This document shows, piece after piece, positions 22,221-31,400 of a stretch of 64,000 bases of DNA. Source of the DNA: Metridium senile (lineage: Eukaryota; Cnidaria; Anthozoa; Actiniaria; Metridiidae); the NCBI GenBank assembly GCA_949775045.1, contig OX459097.1, positions 2,143,598 to 2,207,597 on the forward strand. The letters run 5' to 3'. Under the pieces are notes generated by a model. That model was not told the DNA's origin, did not search any database, and saw nothing but the letters and a program-made list of their open reading frames with translations. The position numbers were made by a program, and so were the translations under genes. Positions within the stretch are counted from its first letter, which is position 1. The number at the start of each line of letters is the position of its first letter.

Positions 22221-22895
22221 TTAAGTAATTTCTAAAATGAGACGCATCGGATAGAGATTCTCCAACGTATTTCCATCACCGCCCTTCACGCTCAAACGAA
22301 GACTGCTCACGTAATCAACCGATGTGGCACCGTGCTGTATCGGACAGTGTGGACTGCAGTTTATCTTTTCCCCAACTCCTTTATCAACCTCTACACATGC
22401 TAAGATTTGTGAGGGAGCTCCTTGTTTGAGGACGCCGGCTGCGGATACAAGGTCGCAGTGGATAAAAATAGCGTCAAGAGTCTTTATCCGTATCTCGTGT
22501 CGAGAATCTGCTTTCAGACTTTTGTTTTTGAGACCTAACAGATCGGCAAGTGAATCGTTCAACACGACGTTTTGACGAGCTAACAAATCGGCAAGTGAAT
22601 CATTCAACACGACGTTTGGACGAGCTTTGAGTGATGATTTTTCGATAGAGATTGGGCTTTCACCAAGACGCAAAGCATCATCTATTTGACGTTTTAGCGT
22701 TTCGGCCGTATAATGTCCTGCGGGGATCCTGAGGATGATGCGTTTACCGTCAGAAACGGTTCCCTCACTTACAAGATTATTCCAGCGATTGTAAAACGTA
22801 CAACCACGCAACGTGATGAACCACGGCTTTTCGATGGGTCGATCTAGATAGACTGTGAAGTCACCAACTTTACCTTCAATGTAGAGTAATACCAT
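22221..22895 (-). CDS. Penton-like minor capsid protein (single jelly roll)
   Basis: 224 residues. Predicted vertex protein pairing with the double-jelly-roll capsid protein at 26214-27452. The beginning (VLLYIEGKVGDFTVYLDRPI, then FITLRGCTFYNRW) and the IPAGHY segment near residue 57 match the Polinton/adintovirus minor capsid family as I know it, and the beta-rich ending (SVKGGDGNTLENLYPMRLIL) fits a jelly roll. It carries an in-frame 45-bp tandem duplication (22537-22626) that repeats NVVLNDSLADLL. It starts 4 nt from the stop of the upstream gene, with its box AATTTAAAAG inside that gene. Confidence 0.8.
   Translation of the reverse strand: MVLLYIEGKVGDFTVYLDRPIEKPWFITLRGCTFYNRWNNLVSEGTVSDGKRIILRIPAGHYTAETLKRQIDDALRLGESPISIEKSSLKARPNVVLNDSLADLLARQNVVLNDSLADLLGLKNKSLKADSRHEIRIKTLDAIFIHCDLVSAAGVLKQGAPSQILACVEVDKGVGEKINCSPHCPIQHGATSVDYVSSLRLSVKGGDGNTLENLYPMRLILEIT
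22537..22626. repeat. 45-bp in-frame tandem duplication inside the minor capsid gene
   Basis: Units 22537-22581 and 22582-22626 differ at a few bases. Each codes a 15-residue block containing VLNDSLADLL. The frame is kept, so the protein gains a duplicated surface loop rather than being broken. Confidence 0.85.
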
Positions 22896-22899
22896 TTAT

Positions 22900-23814
22900 T
22901 TAAGAACGACCCCTTCTTTTAAATTGCTCTACAAAATACAGGACGACGGCGACGATGAGAAGCCACGCGTTTTTGGCCAAAAAGCCGACAACTTCACCTG
23001 CCGTTTTGAAAATGAAACTGGCTATCGCACCGACCATTCCGGGGAGCATTTCACCCAATTTTTTACCTAGGGCTTTCAGACCATTTCCAACGCCTTTTGC
23101 AACGCTTGTCAATCCCGCTTTCAGATTGGTGACAATAACACCGATGACCACGCCCACAGCGGCAACCACGGCAACGGCGGTAAATCCATATTTCTTAAAA
23201 ATCGCCTTGACGCGGTCCTTCAGAGACATCCTTTCCTCTAGGATCTCATTCTCCCGCTCTAGTTGTTCAATCTCACTCTGCGTTTCCCCAATCTGCGTAT
23301 CTATGGACTCTCTTTGATTCTCGGGGACCTCATTTCGCCTGGTCTCTAACCGCCTCAACCTTTCTTCTCTCTTCGCAACCTCTTCTTCCTTGGAGCGGAC
23401 GATCTCTTCGGCGGGCTTTCCAAGACTTTTCTTGATGGAGGCTGGGAGCTTTCCATTCAGCTCACCTCTTGCGCCAAATAATTGATGGGTCTTCCCACCC
23501 AACCTTTTAAGCTTTACGACGACGTTGTTATATTCATCGAGAGTAGCCGTGAAGTTTGATTCCGCAGGTTTTATAGTAGGGTATCTGTCACGAATTCTAT
23601 CCCAAGCGTTTTCCATCCTCTCTTCTCTAGGTATTAGTAGGGTGTGTTCATCCACCTCCATAAACGATGTTTCACCTTCAGTGCGACGGTGGTAAGGAGC
23701 ATGAGTTGATGTGGACGTCATGGGGAATGACTCACCCTCATTATCATCGCCAGTTTCAACGGGTTTGAAAGCCCAATATCTATCGGGGGTCTCTGGATCA
23801 ATATCAACATCCAT
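22900..23814 (-). CDS. Conserved Polinton protein with coiled coil and membrane/core-like C-terminus, 304 residues
   Basis: Residues 1-60 are acidic. Residues 136-200 form a strong charged coiled coil (RSKEEEVAKREERLRRLETR). Residue 206 begins KKYGFT, followed by a transmembrane-like segment (212-229), a Gly/Lys-rich amphipathic stretch (230-256), a second hydrophobic part (257-275) and a C-terminal transmembrane segment (283-297) with a basic end. The C-terminal third is the conserved part of a family common in cnidarian Polintons and resembles what has been compared to adenovirus core/X-type proteins. A virion membrane or core role is inferred. Its promoter region is a near-copy of that of the 136-residue gene. 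Confidence 0.75.
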   Translation of the reverse strand: MDVDIDPETPDRYWAFKPVETGDDNEGESFPMTSTSTHAPYHRRTEGETSFMEVDEHTLLIPREERMENAWDRIRDRYPTIKPAESNFTATLDEYNNVVVKLKRLGGKTHQLFGARGELNGKLPASIKKSLGKPAEEIVRSKEEEVAKREERLRRLETRRNEVPENQRESIDTQIGETQSEIEQLERENEILEERMSLKDRVKAIFKKYGFTAVAVVAAVGVVIGVIVTNLKAGLTSVAKGVGNGLKALGKKLGEMLPGMVGAIASFIFKTAGEVVGFLAKNAWLLIVAVVLYFVEQFKRRGRS

Positions 23815-23844
23815 TTCTTATTTTGTTTGTGAATAAGAAACATA

Positions 23845-23854
23845 ATCTTTAAAT
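23845..23854 (-). promoter_or_regulatory. Promoter-like box for the 304-residue gene
   Basis: ATTTAAAGAT on the - strand, 30 nt upstream of the ATG at 23814. It is part of a 40-bp stretch (about 23815-23854) repeated with one mismatch at 24976-25015. Between box and ATG, TTTCTTATT and AATAAGAAA form a 9-bp stem. Confidence 0.6.
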
Positions 23855-23867
23855 CTTCGCCTAAGAA

Positions 23868-24284
23868 CTATATCCATTTACTCGCCGCATAGCCAAGAGC
23901 TAACATTCCACCACCAACATATGCCATCTCTCCCATCTTTTGGTTGCCACTCGGTCTGTAGTAATCTGGGAGCGCGGGCTCTTTCAAATCAAAATCTGGA
24001 TGTGTTTGAGAATATAATCTGAAAGCCTCATCTGTCTCTTTATCGTTCTCGTCTGCACGAACTTTATCATTGTATTCTTCCGCCAACCAGTCCTGGTATT
24101 CCTGTCTTTTTTTCTGCCACGTGCCCATTGCTTGTTGATACTTTTCAAGCGCTTTATCGTGCCTCATCTTTTCTTCCTCAACATGAGAACCATTAGAAGA
24201 AAAGTATCTTGCAAGGTAACTCCCGCCAACAAATGCCGTCGCATTAAGAATGGCTCCACCAATCATCAACGCTATAGTTGCCAT
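23868..24284 (-). CDS. Conserved Polinton membrane protein, 138 residues
   Basis: N-terminal hydrophobic segment (residues 2-22, ALMIGGAILNATAFVGGSYL), a charged helical middle rich in Lys, Gln and Glu (36-75), a Pro-containing linker (LKEPALPDYYRPSG) and a C-terminal Gly-rich hydrophobic segment (121-137). Both ends could insert in the same membrane. It is conserved in cnidarian Polintons; function unknown. The box is weak (CATCTAAAAATA). Confidence 0.75.
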   Translation of the reverse strand: MATIALMIGGAILNATAFVGGSYLARYFSSNGSHVEEEKMRHDKALEKYQQAMGTWQKKRQEYQDWLAEEYNDKVRADENDKETDEAFRLYSQTHPDFDLKEPALPDYYRPSGNQKMGEMAYVGGGMLALGYAASKWI

Positions 24285-24306
24285 TTATTATTCAAAAATA
24301 GTATTT

Positions 24307-24534
24307 TTAGATGGTTTTAGGTATGATCTTTTGGGTTTCCAGATAGTCTTTCAAGTACATACTTCCGGTCAGAACCGCAACCCACTTGGCATAACTGACG
24401 ATGGACGAAGAGGGATCGTTAATAAACGATTCTTTCATGACTTTCCTTCCGGCGTAACCCAAACCGGCAGATAGACCGATGAGCATAGAGGCGTCGGTAA
24501 CCGTTTTCACTAGTTTGTTTTGTTCGCTTGACAT
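24307..24534 (-). CDS. Small conserved Polinton membrane protein, 75 residues
   Basis: An open frame extends to 24552, but only through a TTG codon; the first ATG is at 24534 (MSSEQNKLVK), giving 75 residues. Two hydrophobic segments (ASMLIGLSAGLGYAG and YAKWVAVLTGSMYL) flank a short charged loop. The box ATTTAAAGAT lies 21 nt before this ATG, which supports the choice of start. Function unknown. Confidence 0.75.
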   Translation of the reverse strand: MSSEQNKLVKTVTDASMLIGLSAGLGYAGRKVMKESFINDPSSSIVSYAKWVAVLTGSMYLKDYLETQKIIPKTI

Positions 24535-24555
24535 ATTTTGCTTATCGCCCAATTA

Positions 24556-24565
24556 ATCTTTAAAT
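24556..24565 (-). promoter_or_regulatory. Promoter-like box for the 75-residue gene
   Basis: ATTTAAAGAT on the - strand, overlapping the stop codon of the upstream 136-residue gene and 21 nt before the ATG at 24534. Confidence 0.6.
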
Positions 24566-24975
24566 CACAACATGCCTATTTTTGGAGTCGTGGCTACAGG
24601 AATTTTTGAGGGTTGAGCCGACCCATTGCTCTGTTCGCCATTATTCTTGATCGGTTCACCCTCTTTCTTTTTGTAAAAGCGCGCATACAAATCCAACGCC
24701 GTAAGCCCTATTCCGACTGCAGATAACACGGTTGTAAAAGATAGCTCCGGAATCCAGGCTCGAGATTCGTCTGTTCCCCCATCGGTCTCGCGCACGCGGT
24801 TACCAAGACCCTCTTCGGACTCACGTTTCATTTCCCTAGCTAACGCTTCCTTCGCCTTTCTATTATATTCGGCAAGTTTCTTACCGGCAGCGACTTTTTT
24901 AGGATCTTTCTCCTTGCTTTTTGCCGGTTGTGGGTTCTTAGTGATCTGTTCAACCTCTTGATTTTCATCGGCCAT
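24565..24975 (-). CDS. Conserved Polinton protein with basic helix and one membrane segment, 136 residues
   Basis: Acidic and Pro-containing N-terminus, a Lys/Ala-rich helix (about 21-55, KKVAAGKKLAEYNRKAKEAL), a linker, one transmembrane-like segment (about 79-99, SFTTVLSAVGIGLTALDLYA) followed by a basic stop-transfer KKKE, then a polar Asn/Ser/Pro tail. This suggests an N-in or N-out single-pass protein. No enzyme motif. Function unknown; the position within the virion gene block suggests a structural role. Confidence 0.7.
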   Translation of the reverse strand: MADENQEVEQITKNPQPAKSKEKDPKKVAAGKKLAEYNRKAKEALAREMKRESEEGLGNRVRETDGGTDESRAWIPELSFTTVLSAVGIGLTALDLYARFYKKKEGEPIKNNGEQSNGSAQPSKIPVATTPKIGML

Positions 24976-25005
24976 TTCTTATTTGGTTTGTGAATAAGAA
25001 ACATA

Positions 25006-25015
25006 ATCTTTAAAT
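25006..25015 (-). promoter_or_regulatory. Promoter-like box for the 136-residue gene
   Basis: ATTTAAAGAT on the - strand, 30 nt before the ATG at 24975, in the 40-bp cassette duplicated at 23815-23854. Confidence 0.6.
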
Positions 25016-25021
25016 GACATC

Positions 25022-25531
25022 TCAGTTGTGCTCAAGGGCCGATTCAGTTGTGCTTGAAAGTTCTTGGATTTTATGATCCACCTCCTCTGATTCTCTTAAT
25101 TTAACATGCTTGACAACCTGGAAGAGACCGCTGGCAAGAGCTACCATTCGACCCCCTTTCAACGCCAAGAGACCCGCAAAATTTGAAAGTTCGCGCTTTA
25201 CCAAGGCGTCGTTCTGCAGGTCTTTGCAAAGAGCATCAGAGTCATCAATGGGTACTACACATGATATGACTTGGGTGACTGCTTGAATAGTTGACTCCAC
25301 TAACCCCCCGGTGATCTGTTTTCCCAATACGATCTGATAGCGAACAAAGTATTTTTCGACTTCACTGTTTGAGAGTTTCTTAATATCACCTAAACTCATG
25401 TTCACGCCGAGATACTCCTTAATGGTACCCAACGATGTGAGAATGGCCAGTGACTCCCGTTTTATTTCAACATCGTCATCGGCCGGATCCTTTTCCGGCC
25501 GTTCTTTCATATAATCTTCAACGCTTGCCAT
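25022..25531 (-). CDS. Conserved Polinton protein, 169 residues, unassigned
   Basis: Mostly helical protein. Charged N-terminus (DYMKERPEKDPADDD), a conserved-looking core (LTSLGTIKEYLGVNMSLGDI; KLSNSEVEKYFVRYQIVLGK), Cys pairs around CVVPIDDSDALCKDL and a moderately hydrophobic end (FAGLLALKGGRMVALASGLF). No signal peptide and no enzyme motif. Similar proteins sit beside the packaging ATPase in cnidarian Polintons. Its box (GATTTAAAAGAAA) overlaps the end of the ATPase gene. Confidence 0.7.
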   Translation of the reverse strand: MASVEDYMKERPEKDPADDDVEIKRESLAILTSLGTIKEYLGVNMSLGDIKKLSNSEVEKYFVRYQIVLGKQITGGLVESTIQAVTQVISCVVPIDDSDALCKDLQNDALVKRELSNFAGLLALKGGRMVALASGLFQVVKHVKLRESEEVDHKIQELSSTTESALEHN

Positions 25532-25559
25532 CTTGCTTTGTAATGATACACAGTTTCTT

Positions 25560-26186
25560 TTAAATCACCGCAGGAATCTCCAAATAACACCGAAATGGAT
25601 GCCTCAAACAGAAACACAACCTCGAATATCGTTCCGCCCTTAAAAGCGTTATGAATTTTTTACGCGTTTCGACATCCAAGTCACCTCCATAATCTTCAAA
25701 TAGGGTTTTTGTACCAATTTGAGACGGATTGTGGAATGCCACTGAACAGGCGACGTTGTCACGAAACGGTTTAGCTATCGAGGTTAGTTGTTGTGTCAAA
25801 ACCCATACAGATAATCCCTCATGCCTACCAGAAAAGGCAAGATCGATAAACTTGTTAGACCGTTTCTTCAAGTCCTTGGACACGGCGCAGTCATCTAAAA
25901 TAATTAACGTATTTGTACCAGAGAGCAATTCTGCGGATAACTTTAACAGATCGTTAATCTCATCGCTGTTGCTAGCATCTGGAGACAGCACAATAAAGCG
26001 TTTGTCCCCTCTGGCAAATCTGTGATAGGTCTTATTTTTCGCATAGGTGGGGCACAAAAGAACAATGTACTCAAAGACCCGTCGAAACGGTCCACGGAGT
26101 TGTTCTATTAAATATTTTGTTTTCCCACAATTGGTAGGTCCTGTGATGATACAATGAAATGGTGTTTTATCTCGTAATTCTTCCAT
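25560..26186 (-). CDS. FtsK/HerA-type genome packaging ATPase
   Basis: 208 residues, the usual size of A32-like packaging ATPases. Walker A GPTNCGKT at residues 16-23, Walker B LIILDDC at 94-100 with acidic residues D98/D99, and a downstream polar LTQQL motif at 130-134. It pumps the element DNA into capsids and so implies virion formation with the neighbouring capsid genes. Preceded by TATTAAAAAAGA rather than the exact box. 27 nt separate its start from the end of the major capsid gene upstream. Confidence 0.88.
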   Translation of the reverse strand: MEELRDKTPFHCIITGPTNCGKTKYLIEQLRGPFRRVFEYIVLLCPTYAKNKTYHRFARGDKRFIVLSPDASNSDEINDLLKLSAELLSGTNTLIILDDCAVSKDLKKRSNKFIDLAFSGRHEGLSVWVLTQQLTSIAKPFRDNVACSVAFHNPSQIGTKTLFEDYGGDLDVETRKKFITLLRAERYSRLCFCLRHPFRCYLEIPAVI

Positions 26187-26213
26187 TCTTTTGTATTATC
26201 GGGCGTGTCTTTT

Positions 26214-27452
26214 TTAATACATGATTGCTCGCAAATTCGAGTGCATGACCTCCATCAGCGCATCGGCCACTACAAACATGTGACAGTTGATGCTGCCGCT
26301 TCCTGAACCTTTCCGTTTCATTTCTAGTTTTACCCCGTCTCGCGTGTTGTTCAGTACGAGACCTCCTCCGTGAATGCTGTTGTCTGGATGCGTTCTCAAG
26401 TCAATCCACAGAGCAAACTTGTCGTCGGTGTAAAAATCTTTTTGCTTGAGTGAACTCGTGAAACCGAGTCGTTTCTTTACCGACTCCCACAAGTCGGGTG
26501 GCATCATTCCTTTCGAATAGAGTCGATTTGGCATTCCGTCGATGTTAACATGAATCGATTTTATATCTGGACTGACAAATTTCTCAGAGTCTCGTGTTCC
26601 TCCTGTGTGGTTCTCTGTAAATAAACAAAGCACTCCCGTCATTGACTTTCTCGGCAGATTGATGTGTTCGTTAATAACCGTGTCATTTAGCTTGGAGATG
26701 GTGAAAGTCTTGTGAAGAATGACGTTCTCGTAAAAGAAGCCCTTCCCAACCTGATAGGCGGCCGCTGCCTCCCTAGCAAGGTATTCGCTGGTGATGCATT
26801 GGTACTCCAGTTCAAGGTTTGTGATGGTGTACGTTGGAGTCTTGACTGTGTCCGAATAGACAACAATGTCTGATACGGGAGCGAGCGAAATCTCAAATGT
26901 AAGTGGGTGTGGTAGGGCCTTTGGGTAGAAAACACCATGGTCATTCAGAATGGGATGATCTAGTGGGATTTTGTATTTTGTATTATGTACTGCTGCAAGA
27001 GCCGCCTCTGCTGCAAGAACCACCTTGTCACCTGCGTTCGTTCTGAGTTTTCTCATGTTCTCTGATGAGATGCCCTGACTCAACCGATCCTCACGTTCCT
27101 CCTTGGGGATGAATAGGTCGTGATACGTTTGAAATAGATCGTATCGTTGGGTGTCTTGCAGTGTTTCTCCACCGAAAAGAATCTTGAGTCTAGACACAAG
27201 GTTTCGGCCGACGTTGTTGACGAGAGTATTATTTGCGTGTCCTGTGACTCCCAAGTCGAATAGTAGGGATACGCTGCCCGGAACGACGACCACATTTTCT
27301 GATAGCTGGGGAATGTTCACATACAGAGTCTCCCCAGGACTGGCGGACGAGGGGTTCAGTGTAATTCGATTGAGTGAGGCTTCACCCTTCAAACCGAAAG
27401 GTTCTCGTGGGATCCTGTTCGGATTAATTTTCTCAGAAATAGCTTGAGACAT
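26214..27452 (-). CDS. Major capsid protein (double jelly roll)
   Basis: 412 residues. Recognised by family-level signatures of Polinton/adintovirus capsid proteins: PGETLYVNIP near residue 39, VVPGSVSLLFDLGVTGHANN, NVGRNLVSRLKILFGGETL, and the DHGVFYPKALPHPLTFEISL segment near 170-190. Beta-rich throughout, no signal peptide, no membrane segment. It forms the hexon-like capsomer of an icosahedral shell together with the penton-like protein at 22221-22895. The promoter box lies 25-35 nt upstream and coincides with the start of the divergent integrase gene. Confidence 0.9.
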   Translation of the reverse strand: MSQAISEKINPNRIPREPFGLKGEASLNRITLNPSSASPGETLYVNIPQLSENVVVVPGSVSLLFDLGVTGHANNTLVNNVGRNLVSRLKILFGGETLQDTQRYDLFQTYHDLFIPKEEREDRLSQGISSENMRKLRTNAGDKVVLAAEAALAAVHNTKYKIPLDHPILNDHGVFYPKALPHPLTFEISLAPVSDIVVYSDTVKTPTYTITNLELEYQCITSEYLAREAAAAYQVGKGFFYENVILHKTFTISKLNDTVINEHINLPRKSMTGVLCLFTENHTGGTRDSEKFVSPDIKSIHVNIDGMPNRLYSKGMMPPDLWESVKKRLGFTSSLKQKDFYTDDKFALWIDLRTHPDNSIHGGGLVLNNTRDGVKLEMKRKGSGSGSINCHMFVVADALMEVMHSNLRAIMY

Positions 27453-27477
27453 AATTATTTTAAGGAAAGGAGAGATA

Positions 27478-27487
27478 ATCTTTAAAT
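27478..27487. promoter_or_regulatory. Promoter-like box between capsid and integrase genes
   Basis: ATCTTTAAAT on +, read as ATTTAAAGAT on -. On - it is 25 nt upstream of the capsid ATG. On + its last bases overlap the integrase ATG (27486), so the integrase must use another element or a very short leader. Confidence 0.55.
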
Positions 27488-28481
27488 GAGTAACGAACGC
27501 AGGTTATCAAAAATATACTACAGCACCAATGGGTACTGGAAAGGCCACGAGGCCATCCATAAATTGGCAGACGCCGCCAACGTGAGCCAATCTGAATCTA
27601 AGAAGTGGCTGGAGAAACAGGCATTGTGGCAAATCTATTTACCGCCTCCAATGCGCATTCCGAGACCGCATTGGGCCGTCGTCAAACCAAACTACATCCA
27701 CCAGGCGGATCTATTGTTCCTAACTCACGATACCGTAAAACGAAAGACCTACAAATACGCGCTGCTAGTGGTGGACGTTGCTTCGAGGTATGTTGATGCC
27801 GAAGCGGTAACGAGTAAAGATTCGGGTGGACTTGCCAAAGCGTTTGAAAGAATCTATTCGAGGAGGTTGAAGTGGCCAAATACGGTGATTGTCGACCCCG
27901 GCACAGAGTTCATGGGTGATGTTACAAAACTCATGAAAAAGCACAACGTTCGAATTCAACGAAGTGAGGCCAAAAACCACAAAGCTCAATCCGTGGTAGA
28001 ACGGGCAAATCGAACTCTGTCTGAAAGATTGTACAGCCATCAATACGCTCAAGAGATGTTATTAGAAAATGGAAGGTCAAGAGACTGGGTGAAGAGATTG
28101 CCCAAAGTTTTGGAAGCGATGAACAGTAAGCCGAGACGGATCACCGGAAAAGAGCCCGATAAAGCTGTGAGACTCAAAGAAGTCGATGCTGAACCCGTCG
28201 AATACGTGCGACCCGTCGGGCTTGACGAAGTGAGACTGCCTCCCGGAGTTAAAGTAAGATATTTGCTTGCCCCGGGAGAAGACGAAGGAGGTGATAACCG
28301 TCGTGCGACGGATCCGGTCTGGAGTTTGGACATCTACGATTTATCGCGCAGCGTTGTTTCGGTTGGACAGCCCGTGTTGTACTATCTATCGGAGGGTGGG
28401 TCGAGGAGATCGCTCGTCAGAGAGGAGCTTCAAGTCGTTCCTGAAGATACCGAGTTACCGCCCGATAGCGTTCTGAAATGA
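27486..28481 (+). CDS. Retroviral-type integrase (DD35E)
   Basis: 331 residues. Inserts the element into host DNA with a short target duplication, here 5 bp. The catalytic core has D75 (IHQADLLF), D137 (VIVDPGTEF) and E172 (AQSVVERANR), the last two 35 apart. The N-terminal part (1-60) is basic and helical and I do not see a clear HHCC finger. The C-terminal part (WSLDIYDLSRSVV...QPVLYYLSEG) is the SH3/chromo-like tail common in Polinton integrases. The last 52 nt overlap the end of polB on the opposite strand. The frame is intact. Confidence 0.92.
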   Translation: MSNERRLSKIYYSTNGYWKGHEAIHKLADAANVSQSESKKWLEKQALWQIYLPPPMRIPRPHWAVVKPNYIHQADLLFLTHDTVKRKTYKYALLVVDVASRYVDAEAVTSKDSGGLAKAFERIYSRRLKWPNTVIVDPGTEFMGDVTKLMKKHNVRIQRSEAKNHKAQSVVERANRTLSERLYSHQYAQEMLLENGRSRDWVKRLPKVLEAMNSKPRRITGKEPDKAVRLKEVDAEPVEYVRPVGLDEVRLPPGVKVRYLLAPGEDEGGDNRRATDPVWSLDIYDLSRSVVSVGQPVLYYLSEGGSRRSLVREELQVVPEDTELPPDSVLK

Positions 28482-31400
28482 CCGTGAGCAAAGGTGTGAA
28501 CACCATCCTCACAGATGATTCGTTTGTCGTCCTCGTGAGATAGGGCGACCTTGTTTACAGTCTCGGTGTAAACATCATGTTTGTGGCTACGAATGACGTT
28601 CATTTTCCTCATCTGTGGTTGGTGATTTAAAAGACAATCCTTATAATCGTCGAAACTGATGCACCTCTTAACGACCGCTTTCTTGACGCCCTTGCATTTC
28701 TTTTCTTCCTCTCCTCCCTCCATCTTGTACGAGTAGAGCTTGGCTCTCAAACCCACAAATTTGACTATCTGTTTGCCGCCTGCCTCGTCTTTGAACATGC
28801 CGATGACTTTCTTGTTCACGCCTGTCTCAATACAAGACGGATGATCCTTTGGATAGTTGCTGGTATCGAACATTTTTTCCACATCAGGGCTGATGTCCTT
28901 GTAGAAATCTTCTGTTTCAATCTCATAGGCAAGAGAGTCGGTATCTGTGAATAAGAGCTTGGCCTTCTTACCATATTTCGGCTTTATGTACTTATAGTGA
29001 AAGTCATACATTAACGTCTTACTTAGATCCAGAATGGACATGCCTAAGTAAACGGGCTTATCAAAGACCAGCTTTGTCTTCTTCATGTGAATGGCGGCAA
29101 GGGTCTCACAAAAGATGGTGCGATGTTGATAGTTGGGTTTTGATATCAACTTTTTCGCATCTTTTTCATTCGTGATCAGTCGAATGTCTGCCCTGCTTCT
29201 GATGTTTTCCATGGTTTTCCCAAAGACGGAGTTGTTCATCAACTTGAAGAAATCCTTCTCAAAGGCGTTGGATGCGTTCGCCCTTAGGCGGGTATTCAAG
29301 TCGATGTATGGTTGCAGCCATGCAGACTCTTCGAATGTGATGCCCCTATGAATCTTGGCGACTTTTAGTCCGAGCTTTACATAAACTTTCAAGGTCTCGT
29401 GGTGAACTACGTACTTCGTTTTGCTGTTGAGGTTTGGAATTAACTTGTCAACCTTATCGACCTTGATGCTCTCTGGAGCTAATGGGTAGTCGTTGTGTAG
29501 GTCGTGTAGGTGTTGAGGATACTCCAGGTCGACCTCAAGTATGCTTGGGTATTTTGTCCAGTCTGTAAGCTCTTGGTCAGTCATCCATCTAAAACCGTGA
29601 GTAGGGAGCGGTTTACTCATTGCCCATCCGTAGAGATTGTTTGCATCGAGATACGTGATATATTTTGATGATTCATTCTCGTCGTACTCTTTCATATATA
29701 TGTTGTTAGCTTTACCATATCTAGTAGATATCATAGACACGCCCCCTCGAATGCCTTTCTCAATCATGAGTAGCATGTCGGGGTCGGTGAGAAGCTCTAG
29801 TTTAACTTTGGTCAACTTTAGCGCTGCATCCCAAGCTAGTCCGGGTGCTGTGTAATACCAAGCAGGGTCTAGCTTGTAGTTCTCTAGGCAAACATCTCGA
29901 AAGTTCTCGAAGACGTCAGCCAAAAGGAGAACATCTGACTCGAGGTAGAGGTCGTGGTAGTCCCTCATTGTTTTCATCTTGAAGGTTTCCCACACCTTTT
30001 GAGCGTGTTGGTGATCCTCCTCACTTATGCCGGTGTCGGTGAGCTTAGAGTAGAATGCCTCCTTTGGTGGTAGTTGGCTTGCGTCGAGTCTGTCGAAGCC
30101 ATCAAACCAGTCGTATGGGAATACTCCCTTTCTCAACAGGAGGGCTAACTCTTCCCCTTCATAGGCGCTTGTGAGGTTTATGAAAGACTCTTTGGGTAGA
30201 TTGCTTACAAGGCTGCCGAGACTGCTAGCCATGAATTTCAGACTGTCGATAAATCTGATGTCACGTTTTACGGTACAGGCTTTTCCATCCTTGTTTGTGA
30301 ATGTATCCACGACTATCTGCTTTGTAAAGGAGATGTACTTTTCCTCATTATTAGGTATACAGTTTATTTTACCTTTTGATGTACCAAGGTTCTTGATAAA
30401 TAGGTGTGAATCGTATCCGGATAGGTTGTGAAAGATGACCGGGAAGAACTTTGGAATTTTGTATTGAAGGTTGCATTCGTTATGGGCTGCACCTCTGTAC
30501 TTTCCCGTAAGGTGGCAGTGGTCCAATACCTTATCTTCTCCCAATTCACCCTCACAGATGTGACAGTGAGTGGTATTGTTATAAGCGATTTTATCTTTCT
30601 TACTCATTTTTACCTTTTTCGGGAATTTGAACGTATTGTAAATTTTCTTAATATCTGACTCTAAATTTTCTATAAACATCTGTGGGATATCTTCGTCTGG
30701 GGATTCGGCTGTGCGTCGTACAAGCTTGGGTGGAAATAGTTGGTCGTCAAAACACTTGATGAGATAGCAGTAGCCTGATGCTTTGTGCTTCTGGTATTGC
30801 TTAGTAAAGCTTCTACTTTCATCTGGGGAACATGTGTCTATGTTCTCTGTAAAGCTCTCAAAGTCGGCATAGACAACAAAGGGGACTCGCATTTTTCTGG
30901 CATAATTTTTAAAGTAAGTATGAAGGGGATTTCCATCTTTGTCTGCGGGCATCTCAAGCTTAACCGCTTCGTTTTTGGCGCAGTATTCGCGATGTTTTTC
31001 TAATGAGGTCTTTGACTGGAAGGAGTTAAGACACCTGTAGCAAAATACTCGAGCGTGTTGGTGATTGTTAATCTGAGAGGATAGCAGTTTTGACATGTTC
31101 TTAATCCAGCAGTAATGGTTAGTTGTATCGTTCGATATTAGGAGTAAGTTGATAACTTGAGATTGCTCTACCGATTCATGTTTCTTACTTATTTTTAGAG
31201 GGTATACATCACCTTCATATCCGTAGACGTTAATTGTATATTTATTTTGCTTTTCGAATTTATCGATCTGTTTTAGTGAAACGGGGAACTCTATTCCAGA
31301 CCAGTCAAACTCCTCAGAGTTTTCTCTCATTGAGTCGTTTAGTCTTTGAGGATTCTTTTTCATAGGAAACGCAGCGGAAGTTACTGCCCACTTGAAACAC

